Part shown: in pieces, positions 28,850 to 38,321 of the stretch
How positions within the stretch are numbered: the first letter of the stretch is position 1
How the letters are laid out: the number at the start of each line of letters is the position of its first letter
NCBI GenBank assembly: GCA_002973575.1
Contig: PVEQ01000004.1
Location: 186,001 to 250,000 of the forward strand
From: Sediminibacterium magnilacihabitans
Lineage (GTDB): Bacteria > Bacteroidota > Bacteroidia > Chitinophagales > Chitinophagaceae
Length of the DNA: 64,000 nucleotides
Reading direction: 5' to 3'
Translations under genes and position numbers: made by a program
Notes under the pieces: model-generated
The model's database searches: none
What the model saw: the letters and a program-made list of their open reading frames with translations, nothing else
What the model was told of the DNA's origin: nothing

Positions 28850-29884
28850 TTATATAATTTCCCAAACTTCTTTACCGCGCAACAGTTTATCCAGATCGCC
28901 TTTTCCTTTGGTAGCGATGGTCTCTTCTATCTGCATGCTCATCACATCTTCATAGCAGGCACGGTCTGTTTCAAAGAACACACCGAAGGGCCGGGGATAA
29001 TGGCCGCCTTCTTTATTGGGGTCATCGAACAAACGAACCAGTAACTGTGCTTTGAAGAAATCACGCTCATCGTGTATCCACAGGTCATCAGCGCTGACGC
29101 CGTTGCCTAATTCCACCACCACAGGTTTTAAACCATCCAGTTTGATACCCTTGTTTTGGGTAGCGCCAAATACCAGTGGTTTTCCCTGTTCGAGGAACAA
29201 AGCCTCATCGGCTTTTGATGATTTTTCAGTGAATACCTCAAAAGCACCATCATTGAAGATGTTACAGTTCTGGTATATTTCCAGGAAAGAAGCGCCTTTG
29301 TGCTGATGCGAACGTGTGAGCATGTATTGCAGGTGCTTGGGATCACGGTCCATACTGCGGCCCACAAAGCTGGCATCGGCTCCCATAGCCAGTGCAGCCG
29401 GATTGAACGGATGATCGATACTTCCGAAAGGCGTACTCTTGGTAATCTTTTGCTGCTCGGAAGTAGGTGAATACTGCCCCTTGGTTAAACCATAGATCTG
29501 GTTATTGAACATCAGTACATTCACATCGAAATTCCTGCGCAGCAAATGAATGGTATGGTTGCCGCCAATGCTGAGACTATCCCCATCACCGGTTACGATC
29601 CAAACACTCAATTCGGGCCTGGTGGCTTTTAACCCACTGGCGATGGCTGTTGCACGTCCGTGGATGGAGTGCATGCCAAAAGTATTCATGTAATAAGGGA
29701 AACGGCTGCTGCAACCAATTCCACTGATAATAACAATATTTTCTTTGGGTACGCCTATCCCAGGCATTATTTTTTGTACCTGTGCGAGTATAGAATAATC
29801 ACCACAACCCGGACACCACCTTACTTCCTGGTCTGTTGCAAAATCTTTCGCGGTGAGCGGAACGCTCGTTGCTGCTGCTGACAT
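28850..29884 (-). CDS. korB: 2-oxoacid:ferredoxin oxidoreductase beta subunit
   Basis: A 344-aa thiamine-diphosphate-binding subunit. WCPGCGDYSILAQVQ at the N-terminus, GDGDSLSIGGNHTI with the ThDP/Mg site, and NNQIYGLTKGQYSPTSE are diagnostic of KorB/OforB. It interconverts 2-oxoglutarate (or another 2-oxoacid) and the acyl-CoA with reduced ferredoxin. The alpha subunit gene, normally adjacent, is absent: the upstream neighbour is a divergent peptidase and the downstream neighbour a convergent response regulator. Confidence 0.93.
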   Translation of the reverse strand: MSAAATSVPLTAKDFATDQEVRWCPGCGDYSILAQVQKIMPGIGVPKENIVIISGIGCSSRFPYYMNTFGMHSIHGRATAIASGLKATRPELSVWIVTGDGDSLSIGGNHTIHLLRRNFDVNVLMFNNQIYGLTKGQYSPTSEQQKITKSTPFGSIDHPFNPAALAMGADASFVGRSMDRDPKHLQYMLTRSHQHKGASFLEIYQNCNIFNDGAFEVFTEKSSKADEALFLEQGKPLVFGATQNKGIKLDGLKPVVVELGNGVSADDLWIHDERDFFKAQLLVRLFDDPNKEGGHYPRPFGVFFETDRACYEDVMSMQIEETIATKGKGDLDKLLRGKEVWEII

Positions 29885-29969
29885 CTTAAACCAATTTGAG
29901 TCCGCTAAGTTACAAAACCATCAGGCTTGTACTGTCATTTCTTTGTATTTTAACCGCACAAACTGATAT

Positions 29970-32123
29970 ATGAAAAAATTAATACTTCTGTTGAGCTGCT
30001 GCTACTGCGGTCTTCTCTGTGCGCAAAAAGGTCAGGAGCCTATGAAAGTAACCGACATGCTGAAGATCAGGCAGGTGGGTGCTATTACGTTGAGTCCGGA
30101 TGGTTCCAAAGCCGTTTTCAGCGTTACCGCTATTGAACCCGATAGCGATGCCAGGTGGGAATACAAGTATGTAAACCAGTTGTACCTGGTACCGGTCGAT
30201 GGCTCAGCGGCCCCGCGCCTGCTCAGTTCCAAAGAGAACGCTACCCAGCCTACCTGGAGTCCGGATGGAAAACAACTGGCTTTCACCAGGGCGGTCGAAG
30301 GCAAGCCCCAGGTATTTTTACTCTCTTTCGATGGCGGCGAACCCCAACAATTGACACATTCGAGATATGGGGCCGCCTCTCCCAAATGGAGTCCCGATGG
30401 ACATCAGATCCTGTTCTCTTCCAGCATCTCCCTGCGGGAATTACTGAAAGATTCCCTGCTCAATCCCGGTAAAGCCATCCCCCAATGGCCTTATGAAAAA
30501 CCGGGTTTTGCCGGCAATGAACAACTCAAAGCCTCCAATACCAAGCCCGATCCCGATGGCAACCTCGAGGAGATCAGGGCTTATCTCGACCTCAACACCG
30601 TTGATAAAAAGGCCAAAGTATTCAACAAGCTCAACTTCCAGGAAGAGTCTACCACTTCACCTGAAATGTATTTCACCCATTTCTTTTTGATTGGCCTGCA
30701 GCCGGACGCGCAACCCGTAGCCGTAACGCATGGGTTTCACCGTTTCAGCAATGCCGAATTCACGCCCGATGGCAAACAGCTTGTCATCAGCGGCAATGTA
30801 GATTCTGTGCGGCATCCCGACCGTGTACTGGAAAGTGAAATTTACCTGGTTGACCTGAACAGTCACCAACTCCGCAAAATACTGGGTGAGGCCGGAAAGA
30901 ATTATAACAGTCCAACTGTTTCTCCCTCCGGCAAGTGGCTGGCCTTCCAATATGGCAACACTTCTTTCGTGGATGTGCCCACACTGGCCGTTATGCCGCT
31001 GCACGGAACAGCCAACGACATCATCAACATTCCGTTCGATCGCAGCAAGGGCGCACTCGGCTGGAGCAAAGACGAAAAATATTTATACTTCATCGCCCAA
31101 AGCAATGGAGGTGCGCCCCTGTACAGGGTAGACATGCAAACACGCAAAGTGGAAGCGTTGTTCGACTTCAACGTGGGCCTCAACAGCTATGCGTTGAAAC
31201 CGAATGCTATTGTGTTTGCTAAAACAGAAGTGGCCGATCCTTCCGAATTGTATGTAGCAGATAGCAATGGTAAAAATGAAAAAAGGCTCAGCAACTTCAA
31301 TACTGCCTGGATCAAAGACAAGTACCTAAGCTTCCCCGAGAAAAAAACTTTTGTGAACAGCAAGGGCATGACAGTTGAATATTGGATGATGAAACCGTAC
31401 AACTATGAAGCCGGTAAAAAATATCCGACCATTTTAAATATTCACGGCGGACCTTCTGCGATGTGGGGCCCTGGTGAATCTTCTATGTGGCATGAGTTCC
31501 AGTATTATTGCGCTAAAGGATATGCAGTGGTGTATTGCAATCCCCGCGGATCAGGTGGTTATGGCGCTGCATTTCTGCGTGACAATATCAACGATTGGGG
31601 TACAGGCCCCACTTCCGATGTGCTCACTGCACTGGACAAAGCAGTGGAAGAAGGTTTTATCGACACAGCGCGTATGGCAGTGACCGGCGGCTCTTATGCC
31701 GGCTATCTTGTTGCCTGGATCGTATCGCACGACCAGCGATTCAAAGCAGCCTGTTCACAACGCGGCGTATATGAGTTGGGTACTTTCTTCGGAGAAGGCA
31801 ATGCTTGGCGATTGGTACCGAATTATTTCGGCGGCTATCCCTGGGAAGAAAAAGCGAAAGCAGTGATTGAACACGAGTCGCCCATCAGCTATGTGCAGAA
31901 TATCCATACACCTTATCTCATCTTCCATGGCGAAAACGATTTACGCACGGGTGTCATACAAAGTGAAATGTTGTACAAGAGCCTGAAAGTATTGGGCCGC
32001 ACCGTTGAATACGTAAGGCATCCCGGTGGCACCCATGAACTTACCCGCAGTGGCAACAACCGCCAGCGCATCGATCAGATGTTACGTACGATGGAATTTT
32101 TCGAAAGGTTCATAAAACATTAA
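29970..32123 (+). CDS. Secreted S9-family prolyl oligopeptidase-type peptidase
   Basis: A 717-aa exported peptidase: signal peptide (about 1-18), WD40/TolB-like beta-propeller built from SPDGSKAVFS, WSPDGKQLAF and WSPDGHQILFS repeats (about 40-430), then an alpha/beta-hydrolase domain with the nucleophile in GGSYAGY (near residue 573), Asp in GENDLRTG and His in PGGTHELTR. Probably an exported acylaminoacyl- or dipeptidyl-peptidase used in peptide scavenging. Single gene, convergent with the amidase gene and separated from it by a long hairpin. Confidence 0.92.
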   Translation: MKKLILLLSCCYCGLLCAQKGQEPMKVTDMLKIRQVGAITLSPDGSKAVFSVTAIEPDSDARWEYKYVNQLYLVPVDGSAAPRLLSSKENATQPTWSPDGKQLAFTRAVEGKPQVFLLSFDGGEPQQLTHSRYGAASPKWSPDGHQILFSSSISLRELLKDSLLNPGKAIPQWPYEKPGFAGNEQLKASNTKPDPDGNLEEIRAYLDLNTVDKKAKVFNKLNFQEESTTSPEMYFTHFFLIGLQPDAQPVAVTHGFHRFSNAEFTPDGKQLVISGNVDSVRHPDRVLESEIYLVDLNSHQLRKILGEAGKNYNSPTVSPSGKWLAFQYGNTSFVDVPTLAVMPLHGTANDIINIPFDRSKGALGWSKDEKYLYFIAQSNGGAPLYRVDMQTRKVEALFDFNVGLNSYALKPNAIVFAKTEVADPSELYVADSNGKNEKRLSNFNTAWIKDKYLSFPEKKTFVNSKGMTVEYWMMKPYNYEAGKKYPTILNIHGGPSAMWGPGESSMWHEFQYYCAKGYAVVYCNPRGSGGYGAAFLRDNINDWGTGPTSDVLTALDKAVEEGFIDTARMAVTGGSYAGYLVAWIVSHDQRFKAACSQRGVYELGTFFGEGNAWRLVPNYFGGYPWEEKAKAVIEHESPISYVQNIHTPYLIFHGENDLRTGVIQSEMLYKSLKVLGRTVEYVRHPGGTHELTRSGNNRQRIDQMLRTMEFFERFIKH

Positions 32124-32136
32124 TTCGACAATTTGG

Positions 32137-32210
32137 CAATTCGACAATTCGGCAATGTTTTTTTGATACTGCAGGAGCATTTATTAACCCATTGCCGAAT
32201 TGTCGAATTG
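32137..32210. terminator. 21-bp perfect inverted repeat between convergent genes
   Basis: The arms at 32137-32157 and 32190-32210 are exact reverse complements over 21 bases, separated by 32 bases that contain a T run (32158-32164). The arm contains a 16-base unit (AATTCGACAATTCGGC) that is also repeated in tandem just upstream with one change (32122-32137). It likely ends both the peptidase and the amidase transcripts and may be a copy of a dispersed repeat. Confidence 0.65.
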
Positions 32211-32215
32211 GCTAA

Positions 32216-33385
32216 TTATTTCATTGATAACAGCCATTGCGTAATTCCTAAGTATACTTTTTTAGCTACATCGTCGCGGAACTTGGCGTTCAGTATACGC
32301 TTTTCATCAGATGCATTGCTCAGGAATGCTATTTCAACAAGACTGTTGGGAAAATCGGTAGGGCCATTCAATGCAAAATTGAAATTGCCTACGTTGCCGA
32401 ATTCATCGAGTCCCAGTGTAAGCATATTGCGTAAAATGGCCGTTGTAAGCGGACGAAAACCGATGTGCTTATAATACGTGCTCACGCCTTTCACTTCTTC
32501 GTTATTACTGGAATTGAGGTGAAAGCTGATGAGCAGATCGGGGTTCTGCTGTTGCAGGAACAATACACGGTCTTTGTTATCGAAAGTGGTATCGGTTCTG
32601 CGCGTCATGATGATTTTATGAGCGCCACGGAGCTTCAGGTATTTTTCGAATGCTTTGGCAAAAAGCAGGGTGTATGTTTTTTCTTCAGCGCCTGTTCTAA
32701 CGCCCGATGCGCCTGTATTGGTTCCTCCGTGTCCCGCATCGATGGCTATTTTCAGCTTGCGTATGTCGAGCACAGCCGGTTGTCTTTTGATCCTCACCGT
32801 GAGTGCGTTCCCTTTGTAAGCAATATTGTAACCCCAGTGTTGCTTGTGTTGCAGCTCAATAGTTACGCGCACCACATCATCTTCTACCTGGTTGTAATAC
32901 ACATTCTTCACTTCTTTCAGCGAACGAAGCTGGGTGATCCAGTTGGTATTGCTCTGCACACCATATATATCCACCATGATCCTGGCCGGATCAATTTCCA
33001 TCCAGCTCTTGTAAGGCAACTTCCCGTCTACATGAATGCTTACATAATCGAAAAGCGAATCGCCTTTGGCCATGAAAGAATTGGTGAGGTAATAAGGTTT
33101 TACCTGCACAATGGTATCGAAGCGAACATAAGGTTTCTCGATATAAGCAGCGTGAGACTTCGACAGTTGTACTTTATAAAGGTCTTTGGTAGAGTCTATC
33201 ACGCGCAGCACAACATTTGAATCGATATAGCCCATTTTGGCGCCGCCCAGCCTGTCTTCACCCAGGCCATAGACCAGCGCAGGCAATTTACCGGTGGCAA
33301 GTCCGGCCACATAAGAAGTATTAGTCTGTGCCTTTAGACTACAAATACTCAACACCAGGCAGATAAAAAGAAAAAATCGTTTCAT
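32216..33385 (-). CDS. N-acetylmuramoyl-L-alanine amidase (Amidase_3)
   Basis: A 389-aa exported cell-wall hydrolase: signal peptide (1-19), an SH3-like or linker region, an AMIN-like domain (about 115-200) and an Amidase_3 catalytic domain (about 211-389). Zinc ligands are visible at His219 (IDAGHGG), Glu234 (GAEEKTYTL) and His in LISFHLNSS; the catalytic Glu is in NSLVEIAFLSN. It cuts the bond between MurNAc and L-Ala of the stem peptide in the periplasm, usually for cell separation. Confidence 0.93.
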   Translation of the reverse strand: MKRFFLFICLVLSICSLKAQTNTSYVAGLATGKLPALVYGLGEDRLGGAKMGYIDSNVVLRVIDSTKDLYKVQLSKSHAAYIEKPYVRFDTIVQVKPYYLTNSFMAKGDSLFDYVSIHVDGKLPYKSWMEIDPARIMVDIYGVQSNTNWITQLRSLKEVKNVYYNQVEDDVVRVTIELQHKQHWGYNIAYKGNALTVRIKRQPAVLDIRKLKIAIDAGHGGTNTGASGVRTGAEEKTYTLLFAKAFEKYLKLRGAHKIIMTRRTDTTFDNKDRVLFLQQQNPDLLISFHLNSSNNEEVKGVSTYYKHIGFRPLTTAILRNMLTLGLDEFGNVGNFNFALNGPTDFPNSLVEIAFLSNASDEKRILNAKFRDDVAKKVYLGITQWLLSMK

Positions 33386-33410
33386 CTGTTGAAGGTAGGG
33401 AAGATGGGAT

Positions 33411-33452
33411 GATAAAAATTAATGGCCTCACTACCATTTGGTGATGAGGCCA
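33411..33452 (-). terminator. Terminator of the MarR/acyl-CoA dehydrogenase unit
   Basis: TGGCCTCA (33423-33430) and TGAGGCCA (33445-33452) enclose a second short stem (ACCA/TGGT). In the minus direction the hairpin is followed by TTAATTTTTATC (33422-33411). It lies about 80 bases after the dehydrogenase stop and 26 bases before the amidase start. Confidence 0.8.
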
Positions 33453-33530
33453 CTGTTTGAGCAAGCAACCGTAAAACAAAACAAATATTAACAAAATTTA
33501 TGAAATCCAAGAATTTTTTTGGGCCTTTTC

Positions 33531-35318
33531 TTAGATATGATAGCCGTTATCGGCCACCAGCCTGTCGGATATCCTCCTGCGGGCATCTTTGGTATTGAAT
33601 GGCTCCAGCTTGGTAAAGCGTTTGAGGCCAATATGCATCATCCGCAGTTCATCGCCATCGGCAAAGCCGTTCAGCGCATCTTTACCGGCCTTATTGATGC
33701 GGTCGGCCGCATCGTAGAGGTAAGTGCGTACAATATCGGCTTGCAGGGCAACTGCTTCTATCCCCTTGCTGTCGGCCAGTTTTATCAGCCGCAGCAGGGC
33801 GCTTTCGGCATTGAAGGTTTCGATGGCCATATCGGCGATGTTCATGAGTATTTCCTGTTCTTTATCGAGCTGCATCATCAGTTTCTGCACGGCGGCTCCC
33901 GCCACCATCAGAATGGCTTTCTTGAAATTGACGATGTATTTGCGTTCTTTGGCAAATGCCCCTTCTTCTTCGGCCCCGAAATCAGGGATGCTCATCAGTT
34001 CTTTTTGCACGGCAAGGGCAGGACCCATCAGGTCGAGCTTGCCTTTCATGGCGCGTTTCAATACCATGTCTACCGTAAGCAGGCGGTTGATCTCGTTGGT
34101 ACCTTCATAAATGCGGTTGATACGGCTGTCGCGATAGGCTTTGGAAATCACGTATTCATCACTGAAACCATTACCCCCGTGTATCTGCACGCCTTCGTCC
34201 ACTACATAATCCAGCATCTCACTGCCATATACTTTCAGCATGGCGCATTCGATGGCATATTCTTCGGCGGCACCCAGCAGCGCTTCGGCAAAAGTTTTAC
34301 CACTGGCTTCCAGCTCCCGTTCTTTGTCATCGATCCATTTGGCGGCGCGGTATAAAGCGCTTTCACAAACCCACATGCGGATAGCCATTTCGGCCATCTT
34401 GTGGCGTATGGCCCCGAATTTGGCAATGGGCAGTTTGAACTGTTCCCTTGTTTTGGCATATTGAATGGAAATATCCGCGGCACGCTTCGCACCACCCAGT
34501 GCGGCTGCACAGAGTTTCAGGCGGCCGATATTGAGGATGTTGAATGCAATGATATGACCGCGGCCAATTTCACCCAGCAGGTTTTCTACAGGCACTTTAC
34601 AATCCTGGAAATACAACTGCACAGTAGAAGAACCTTTGATGCCCATCTTGTGTTCTTCGGGTCCTTGTGTGAATCCCTCAAATCCTCTCTCTACAATGAA
34701 GGCGGTAAATTTATCGCCATCGATCTTGGCAAACACAGTGTACACATCGGCAAAACCACCATTGGTGATCCAGCATTTTTGTCCGTTCAGCAAATAATAT
34801 TTTCCGTCTTCACTTAACTTGGCGGTGGTCTTGGCACCCAGCGCATCGCTGCCACTGTTGGGTTCTGTTAAACCATAAGAGCCCTTCCATTCACCGCTGC
34901 CCAGTTTGGGAATATATTTTTGTTTCTGCGCTTCCGTACCAAAATACAATATGGGTAATGAACCAATTCCGGTATGTGCTGCAAGCGCAACCGAAAAAGA
35001 ATGGCCGCCGCCCAATCCTTCGTTCACAATGGTAGAAGTAATGAAATCTTTACCTAAACCGCCATACTGCTCGGGTAAGGAAGTGGACAACAATCCCTGC
35101 TCACCAGCTTTTTCCAGCAACGAAGGCATCAGGCCCGGTTCCATTTTATCGATCTTATCCAGCACAGGTATCACATCGGCATCCAGGAACTGGTGACACA
35201 TCTCCATCACCATATTTTGCTCTTCATTGAAATCTTCGTAGATGAAAGTATCGAACGGATTGCTTTCTTTGATCAGCCATTCGCCGCCATGCAATGCGGT
35301 TGTTTGTTTCGTTTCCAT
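33531..35318 (-). CDS. Acyl-CoA dehydrogenase with C-terminal extension
   Basis: A 595-aa FAD enzyme. The N-terminal and middle domains show SLPEQYGGLGKDF, YGLTEPNSGSDALGAKTTA and CWITNGGFADVYTVFAK; the C-terminal domain has QIHGGNGFSDEYVISKAYRDSRI and IYEGTNEINRLL, with Glu of YEGTNE as the likely base. About 180 residues beyond the standard length (about 415-595) match the longer VLCAD/ACAD9-like bacterial class. Oxidises fatty acyl-CoA in beta-oxidation. It follows marR by 32 bases, so the two are probably one transcript under the MarR protein. Confidence 0.95.
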   Translation of the reverse strand: METKQTTALHGGEWLIKESNPFDTFIYEDFNEEQNMVMEMCHQFLDADVIPVLDKIDKMEPGLMPSLLEKAGEQGLLSTSLPEQYGGLGKDFITSTIVNEGLGGGHSFSVALAAHTGIGSLPILYFGTEAQKQKYIPKLGSGEWKGSYGLTEPNSGSDALGAKTTAKLSEDGKYYLLNGQKCWITNGGFADVYTVFAKIDGDKFTAFIVERGFEGFTQGPEEHKMGIKGSSTVQLYFQDCKVPVENLLGEIGRGHIIAFNILNIGRLKLCAAALGGAKRAADISIQYAKTREQFKLPIAKFGAIRHKMAEMAIRMWVCESALYRAAKWIDDKERELEASGKTFAEALLGAAEEYAIECAMLKVYGSEMLDYVVDEGVQIHGGNGFSDEYVISKAYRDSRINRIYEGTNEINRLLTVDMVLKRAMKGKLDLMGPALAVQKELMSIPDFGAEEEGAFAKERKYIVNFKKAILMVAGAAVQKLMMQLDKEQEILMNIADMAIETFNAESALLRLIKLADSKGIEAVALQADIVRTYLYDAADRINKAGKDALNGFADGDELRMMHIGLKRFTKLEPFNTKDARRRISDRLVADNGYHI

Positions 35319-35350
35319 GAAATGAAATTTATGCGTTAAAGAAGATCATG

Positions 35351-35797
35351 CTAATTGCCCGTAAGGTTATCATATACTCTTTGCAAAACTGTTTTCACCG
35401 TTTCAATCTCTTCCTTGTTCACACCCACCAATGCCTCGCTCATCGTTTGGTTGGCCAGTTCAATGGTGCGGTCCTGCAATTCTTTGGCTGTCTCTGTTAA
35501 ACAGACCAGGTTAATACGCCGGTCTTCTTTGGAAGGCATACGCTTTACCAGTTTCTGTTTTTCAAGGTTATCGATGAGACGCGTGATACTGGGTTTGTCG
35601 CGAAACGTTCTGTTGCACAACTCTTGCTGGCTCAGGCAGTCTTCTTTCCACAAATGATACAATACACTCCACTGCTCGATGGTGATATCGAGCCCCGCCC
35701 GCCTGAAATTCTTCTGCATACGGCGTGCCACAGCGGTAGACGCCATATTGTTGATGACGCTGTATAACTCTCCCCTTTTAAATTGGTTGTTTGACAT
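35351..35797 (-). CDS. MarR-family transcriptional regulator
   Basis: A 148-aa winged-helix regulator: DNA-binding segment LSQQELCNRTFRDKPSITRLIDNLEKQKLVKR and wing SKEDRRINLVCLTETAKEL. It heads a two-gene unit with the acyl-CoA dehydrogenase and has a palindromic site in its own leader, so it probably represses both and responds to an acyl-CoA or fatty acid. The ligand is an inference from the neighbour. Confidence 0.93.
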   Translation of the reverse strand: MSNNQFKRGELYSVINNMASTAVARRMQKNFRRAGLDITIEQWSVLYHLWKEDCLSQQELCNRTFRDKPSITRLIDNLEKQKLVKRMPSKEDRRINLVCLTETAKELQDRTIELANQTMSEALVGVNKEEIETVKTVLQRVYDNLTGN

Positions 35798-35801
35798 ATA
35801 G

Positions 35802-35817
35802 TTAGTTATGCAACTAA
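35802..35817. promoter_or_regulatory. MarR-type operator
   Basis: TTAGTT-ATGC-AACTAA is a perfect palindrome with 6-base arms, close to the TAGTTGCATAACTA sites of MarR proteins. It lies directly upstream of the marR ATG (35797) and just downstream of a TACTTTG element (35826-35820, minus strand) that resembles a -7 box one base short, so binding would block transcription. Confidence 0.65.
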
Positions 35818-35869
35818 TTCAAAGTACGGCTGTTTTTGTGATATCTCCAAGAATAAGTTTCTTTGTTCG

Positions 35870-37018
35870 ATGTATACTGCCATAATCATTGTTACAACGC
35901 TGTTATTGGCTGTCTACGCTGTACTTATTCTCCAATATCGCAGCTGGTTTTTACGGCTGCGGCCGTTTGAGCCGGCCCCGGTACCCGGCGCTCCCACGCG
36001 TTTTTCCATCATCATACCGGCGCGGAACGAAGAAAGGCAGATCGGTAACTGTCTGGCTTCCATATTCGGACAATCATATCCAGGTACCCATTTTGAGGTC
36101 ATTATAGTGAACGATCATTCTACAGACCGTACCGAAGCTGTTGTAAAAGCATGGCAGGCGCAACATGCCAACCTACGCCTCATCAATATGGCCGACCATG
36201 TGGAGCCCAATGCTTTGAATTCTTACAAAAAAAAGGCCCTGGAACTGGCCATCGCAACGAGTAGCGGGGAATGGGTGGTGACCACCGATGCCGACTGCCA
36301 GGCAAAACCCGGCTGGCTCTCCCTGTTAGATGCATATATCAAGCAATACCAACCTGTATTTGTGGCGGCGCCTGTGATGTTCACAACAAAAGGTAATTTT
36401 CTCGATACGTTCCAGTTGCTGGATTTTATCAGCCTGCAGGGCATTACTGCGGCGGCAGTATCGGCCGGTTTTCATACCATGTGCAATGGCGCTAACCTGG
36501 CTTATCGGAAGGATGTATTTTATGCGGTGGATGGTTTTAAAGGGATCGATGGCCTGGCCAGTGGAGATGATATGTTCCTCATGCACAAGATCAAGCAATT
36601 ATACCCGAACCGGATGGGATACCTTTTTGCCCAAGGGGCCATCATGGCCACAGCGCCTATGGCCGATTGGCGCAGTTTCATCAACCAACGCATACGTTGG
36701 GCCAGCAAAGCAGATGCTTACCAGGACCGGGGCATATTTCGTACCCTGGCGCTGGTATACGCCCTGAATGCCTGTCTGTTCCTGTGGCTTGTCGGTAGCT
36801 TATTCTTTACGGGGGGATGGGTGCCCTGGCTGATCTTCATCGCAATCAAGACACTCGTAGAATTGAGCTTTATGATACCGGTAAGCAAATTTTATGGCCA
36901 TTTGCCTGCCATGTACTGGTTCCTTCCTATGCAGCCCTTCCATATTGCTTATACCGTTGTGGCCGGATGGCTGGGCAAATTCGGCTCTTACCAATGGAAA
37001 GGAAGGAAAGTGCAATGA
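35870..37018 (+). CDS. Membrane-anchored family 2 glycosyltransferase
   Basis: A 382-aa inner-membrane glycosyltransferase: N-terminal helix (about 3-22), GT2 catalytic domain (about 45-280) with SIIIPARNEERQIGNCL, VNDHSTDRT, TDADCQA as the metal-binding motif and QRIRWASK as the acceptor-site motif, then three C-terminal membrane helices (about 290-370). Transfers a sugar to a lipid or polysaccharide acceptor; which one cannot be told. Divergent from marR. Confidence 0.9.
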   Translation: MYTAIIIVTTLLLAVYAVLILQYRSWFLRLRPFEPAPVPGAPTRFSIIIPARNEERQIGNCLASIFGQSYPGTHFEVIIVNDHSTDRTEAVVKAWQAQHANLRLINMADHVEPNALNSYKKKALELAIATSSGEWVVTTDADCQAKPGWLSLLDAYIKQYQPVFVAAPVMFTTKGNFLDTFQLLDFISLQGITAAAVSAGFHTMCNGANLAYRKDVFYAVDGFKGIDGLASGDDMFLMHKIKQLYPNRMGYLFAQGAIMATAPMADWRSFINQRIRWASKADAYQDRGIFRTLALVYALNACLFLWLVGSLFFTGGWVPWLIFIAIKTLVELSFMIPVSKFYGHLPAMYWFLPMQPFHIAYTVVAGWLGKFGSYQWKGRKVQ

Positions 37019-37120
37019 TTATTTCAGTTCATGCACTTCTTTCGATTCGGGCCACCAGGCATACACGATCATAGAGACCAGGGCCAGTAGTGATAGAATA
37101 AACGCAAAAATACTTTTCAT
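37019..37120 (-). CDS. 33-aa single-pass membrane peptide
   Basis: A short frame, MKSIFAFILSLLALVSMIVY followed by AWWPESKEVHELK, with one strongly hydrophobic helix, a basic residue before it and a polar tail. The stop touches the end of the glycosyltransferase gene (37018) tail to tail. Too short for a family assignment. The helix-plus-charged-tail design and absence of other coding signal support a real small protein, but translation is unproven. Confidence 0.45.
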   Translation of the reverse strand: MKSIFAFILSLLALVSMIVYAWWPESKEVHELK

Positions 37121-37250
37121 AGTGCTTAGGATTTATCAGATGATAGACAAAATAGAACTGCAAATGTTTAACCAGCTTTATTCTTTTTCGGCGAATCAAA
37201 TCCCTGCATCGGTCATTCTTCCTTAATTTTCCTTTTTTACGTTAATCCTT

Positions 37251-38321
37251 ATGCCCGGACCGTTTATTAAAAAGTTGTTAAAGAATAAAGGCGCCTGTTT
37301 TGGTATGATCCTAATTGCTGGTAGTTTGTTGCTTGCACTGTTCGCTTTTTTTATCGCGCCCGACCATTCACCCAATGCCAATCGCATGATACCAGAGATC
37401 GGTAGTAAGAAGCCGGGATTCACCATGGATCTTTTAAAAATCCGTCGCGACAAAGAATGGGTGCGCACCGGTTTTTGGCAACGATTGATCAATGGTGCGG
37501 AAGATGGATGGCAATATGTTCCTGTAACTGCTGTTGCTGTGAAAGGAGATAGTATGGTGTATCAGCAATTTGTAGACGAAGGCATCACCGAACGCAAATC
37601 GATTGCATTGTCGCGCATCGATGCTGCATCACCGGTTATACGTGTGCATTATCTGTTGGGTACCGATAAGTTTGGCAGGGATCTGCTCAGCCGGCTCATC
37701 ATTGGCGTGCGCGTGAGTCTGGGCGTGGGATTGATCGCAGTGCTCATCTCACTCACCGTTGGTATCCTGCTGGGCGCGCTGGCTGGCTATTTCAGGGGAT
37801 GGGCAGATGAATTGATCATGTGGCTCATCAATGTAACCTGGAGCATACCCACACTTTTGTTGGTATTTGCTATTACACTGATGTTGGGGAAAGGATTCTG
37901 GCAGGTATTTGTAGCAGTAGGGCTCACCATGTGGGTAAACGTAGCGCGATTGGTACGCGGACAGGTACTGGCTGTTCGCGAATTGGAATACATCCAGGCC
38001 GCAAAAGCGTTGGGGTATTCAGATGCAAGGATCATTTTCAGGCATGTGTTGCCCAATATACTTGGTCCGGTTATGGTGATCGCCGCCAGCAATTTTGCTT
38101 CGGCCATTGTAATAGAAGCGGGACTTAGTTTCCTGGGCGTAGGTGTGCAACCACCGCAGCCCAGTTGGGGATTGATGATCAAAGAGAATTATAATTTCAT
38201 CATCACGCATAACCCAATGCTGGCGCTGGCGCCCGGTATTGCCATCATGTTGCTAGTGCTGGCATTTAATTTATTGGGCAATGGTTTAAGGGATGCCTTG
38301 AGTGTGCGGAACAAAAATTAA
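37251..38321 (+). CDS. ABC transporter permease, DppC/OppC type
   Basis: A 356-aa inner-membrane permease of the dipeptide/oligopeptide class. N-terminal helix (about 17-40), then a periplasmic stretch longer than usual (about 45-130), then the core with GTDKFGRDLLSRLIIGVRVSL, the EAA loop (EYIQAAKALGYSDARIIFRHVLPNI in part) and AGLSFLGVGVQPPQPSWG. The partner permease, ATPases and binding protein are not in the window. Its stop overlaps the convergent Lrp gene by 4 bases. Confidence 0.9.
   Translation: MPGPFIKKLLKNKGACFGMILIAGSLLLALFAFFIAPDHSPNANRMIPEIGSKKPGFTMDLLKIRRDKEWVRTGFWQRLINGAEDGWQYVPVTAVAVKGDSMVYQQFVDEGITERKSIALSRIDAASPVIRVHYLLGTDKFGRDLLSRLIIGVRVSLGVGLIAVLISLTVGILLGALAGYFRGWADELIMWLINVTWSIPTLLLVFAITLMLGKGFWQVFVAVGLTMWVNVARLVRGQVLAVRELEYIQAAKALGYSDARIIFRHVLPNILGPVMVIAASNFASAIVIEAGLSFLGVGVQPPQPSWGLMIKENYNFIITHNPMLALAPGIAIMLLVLAFNLLGNGLRDALSVRNKN

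Noticed and set aside
33519..34355. Long plus-strand open frame opposite the acyl-CoA dehydrogenase
   Set aside because: Antisense of a conserved gene; the composition (His/Phe-rich) is typical of shadow frames.
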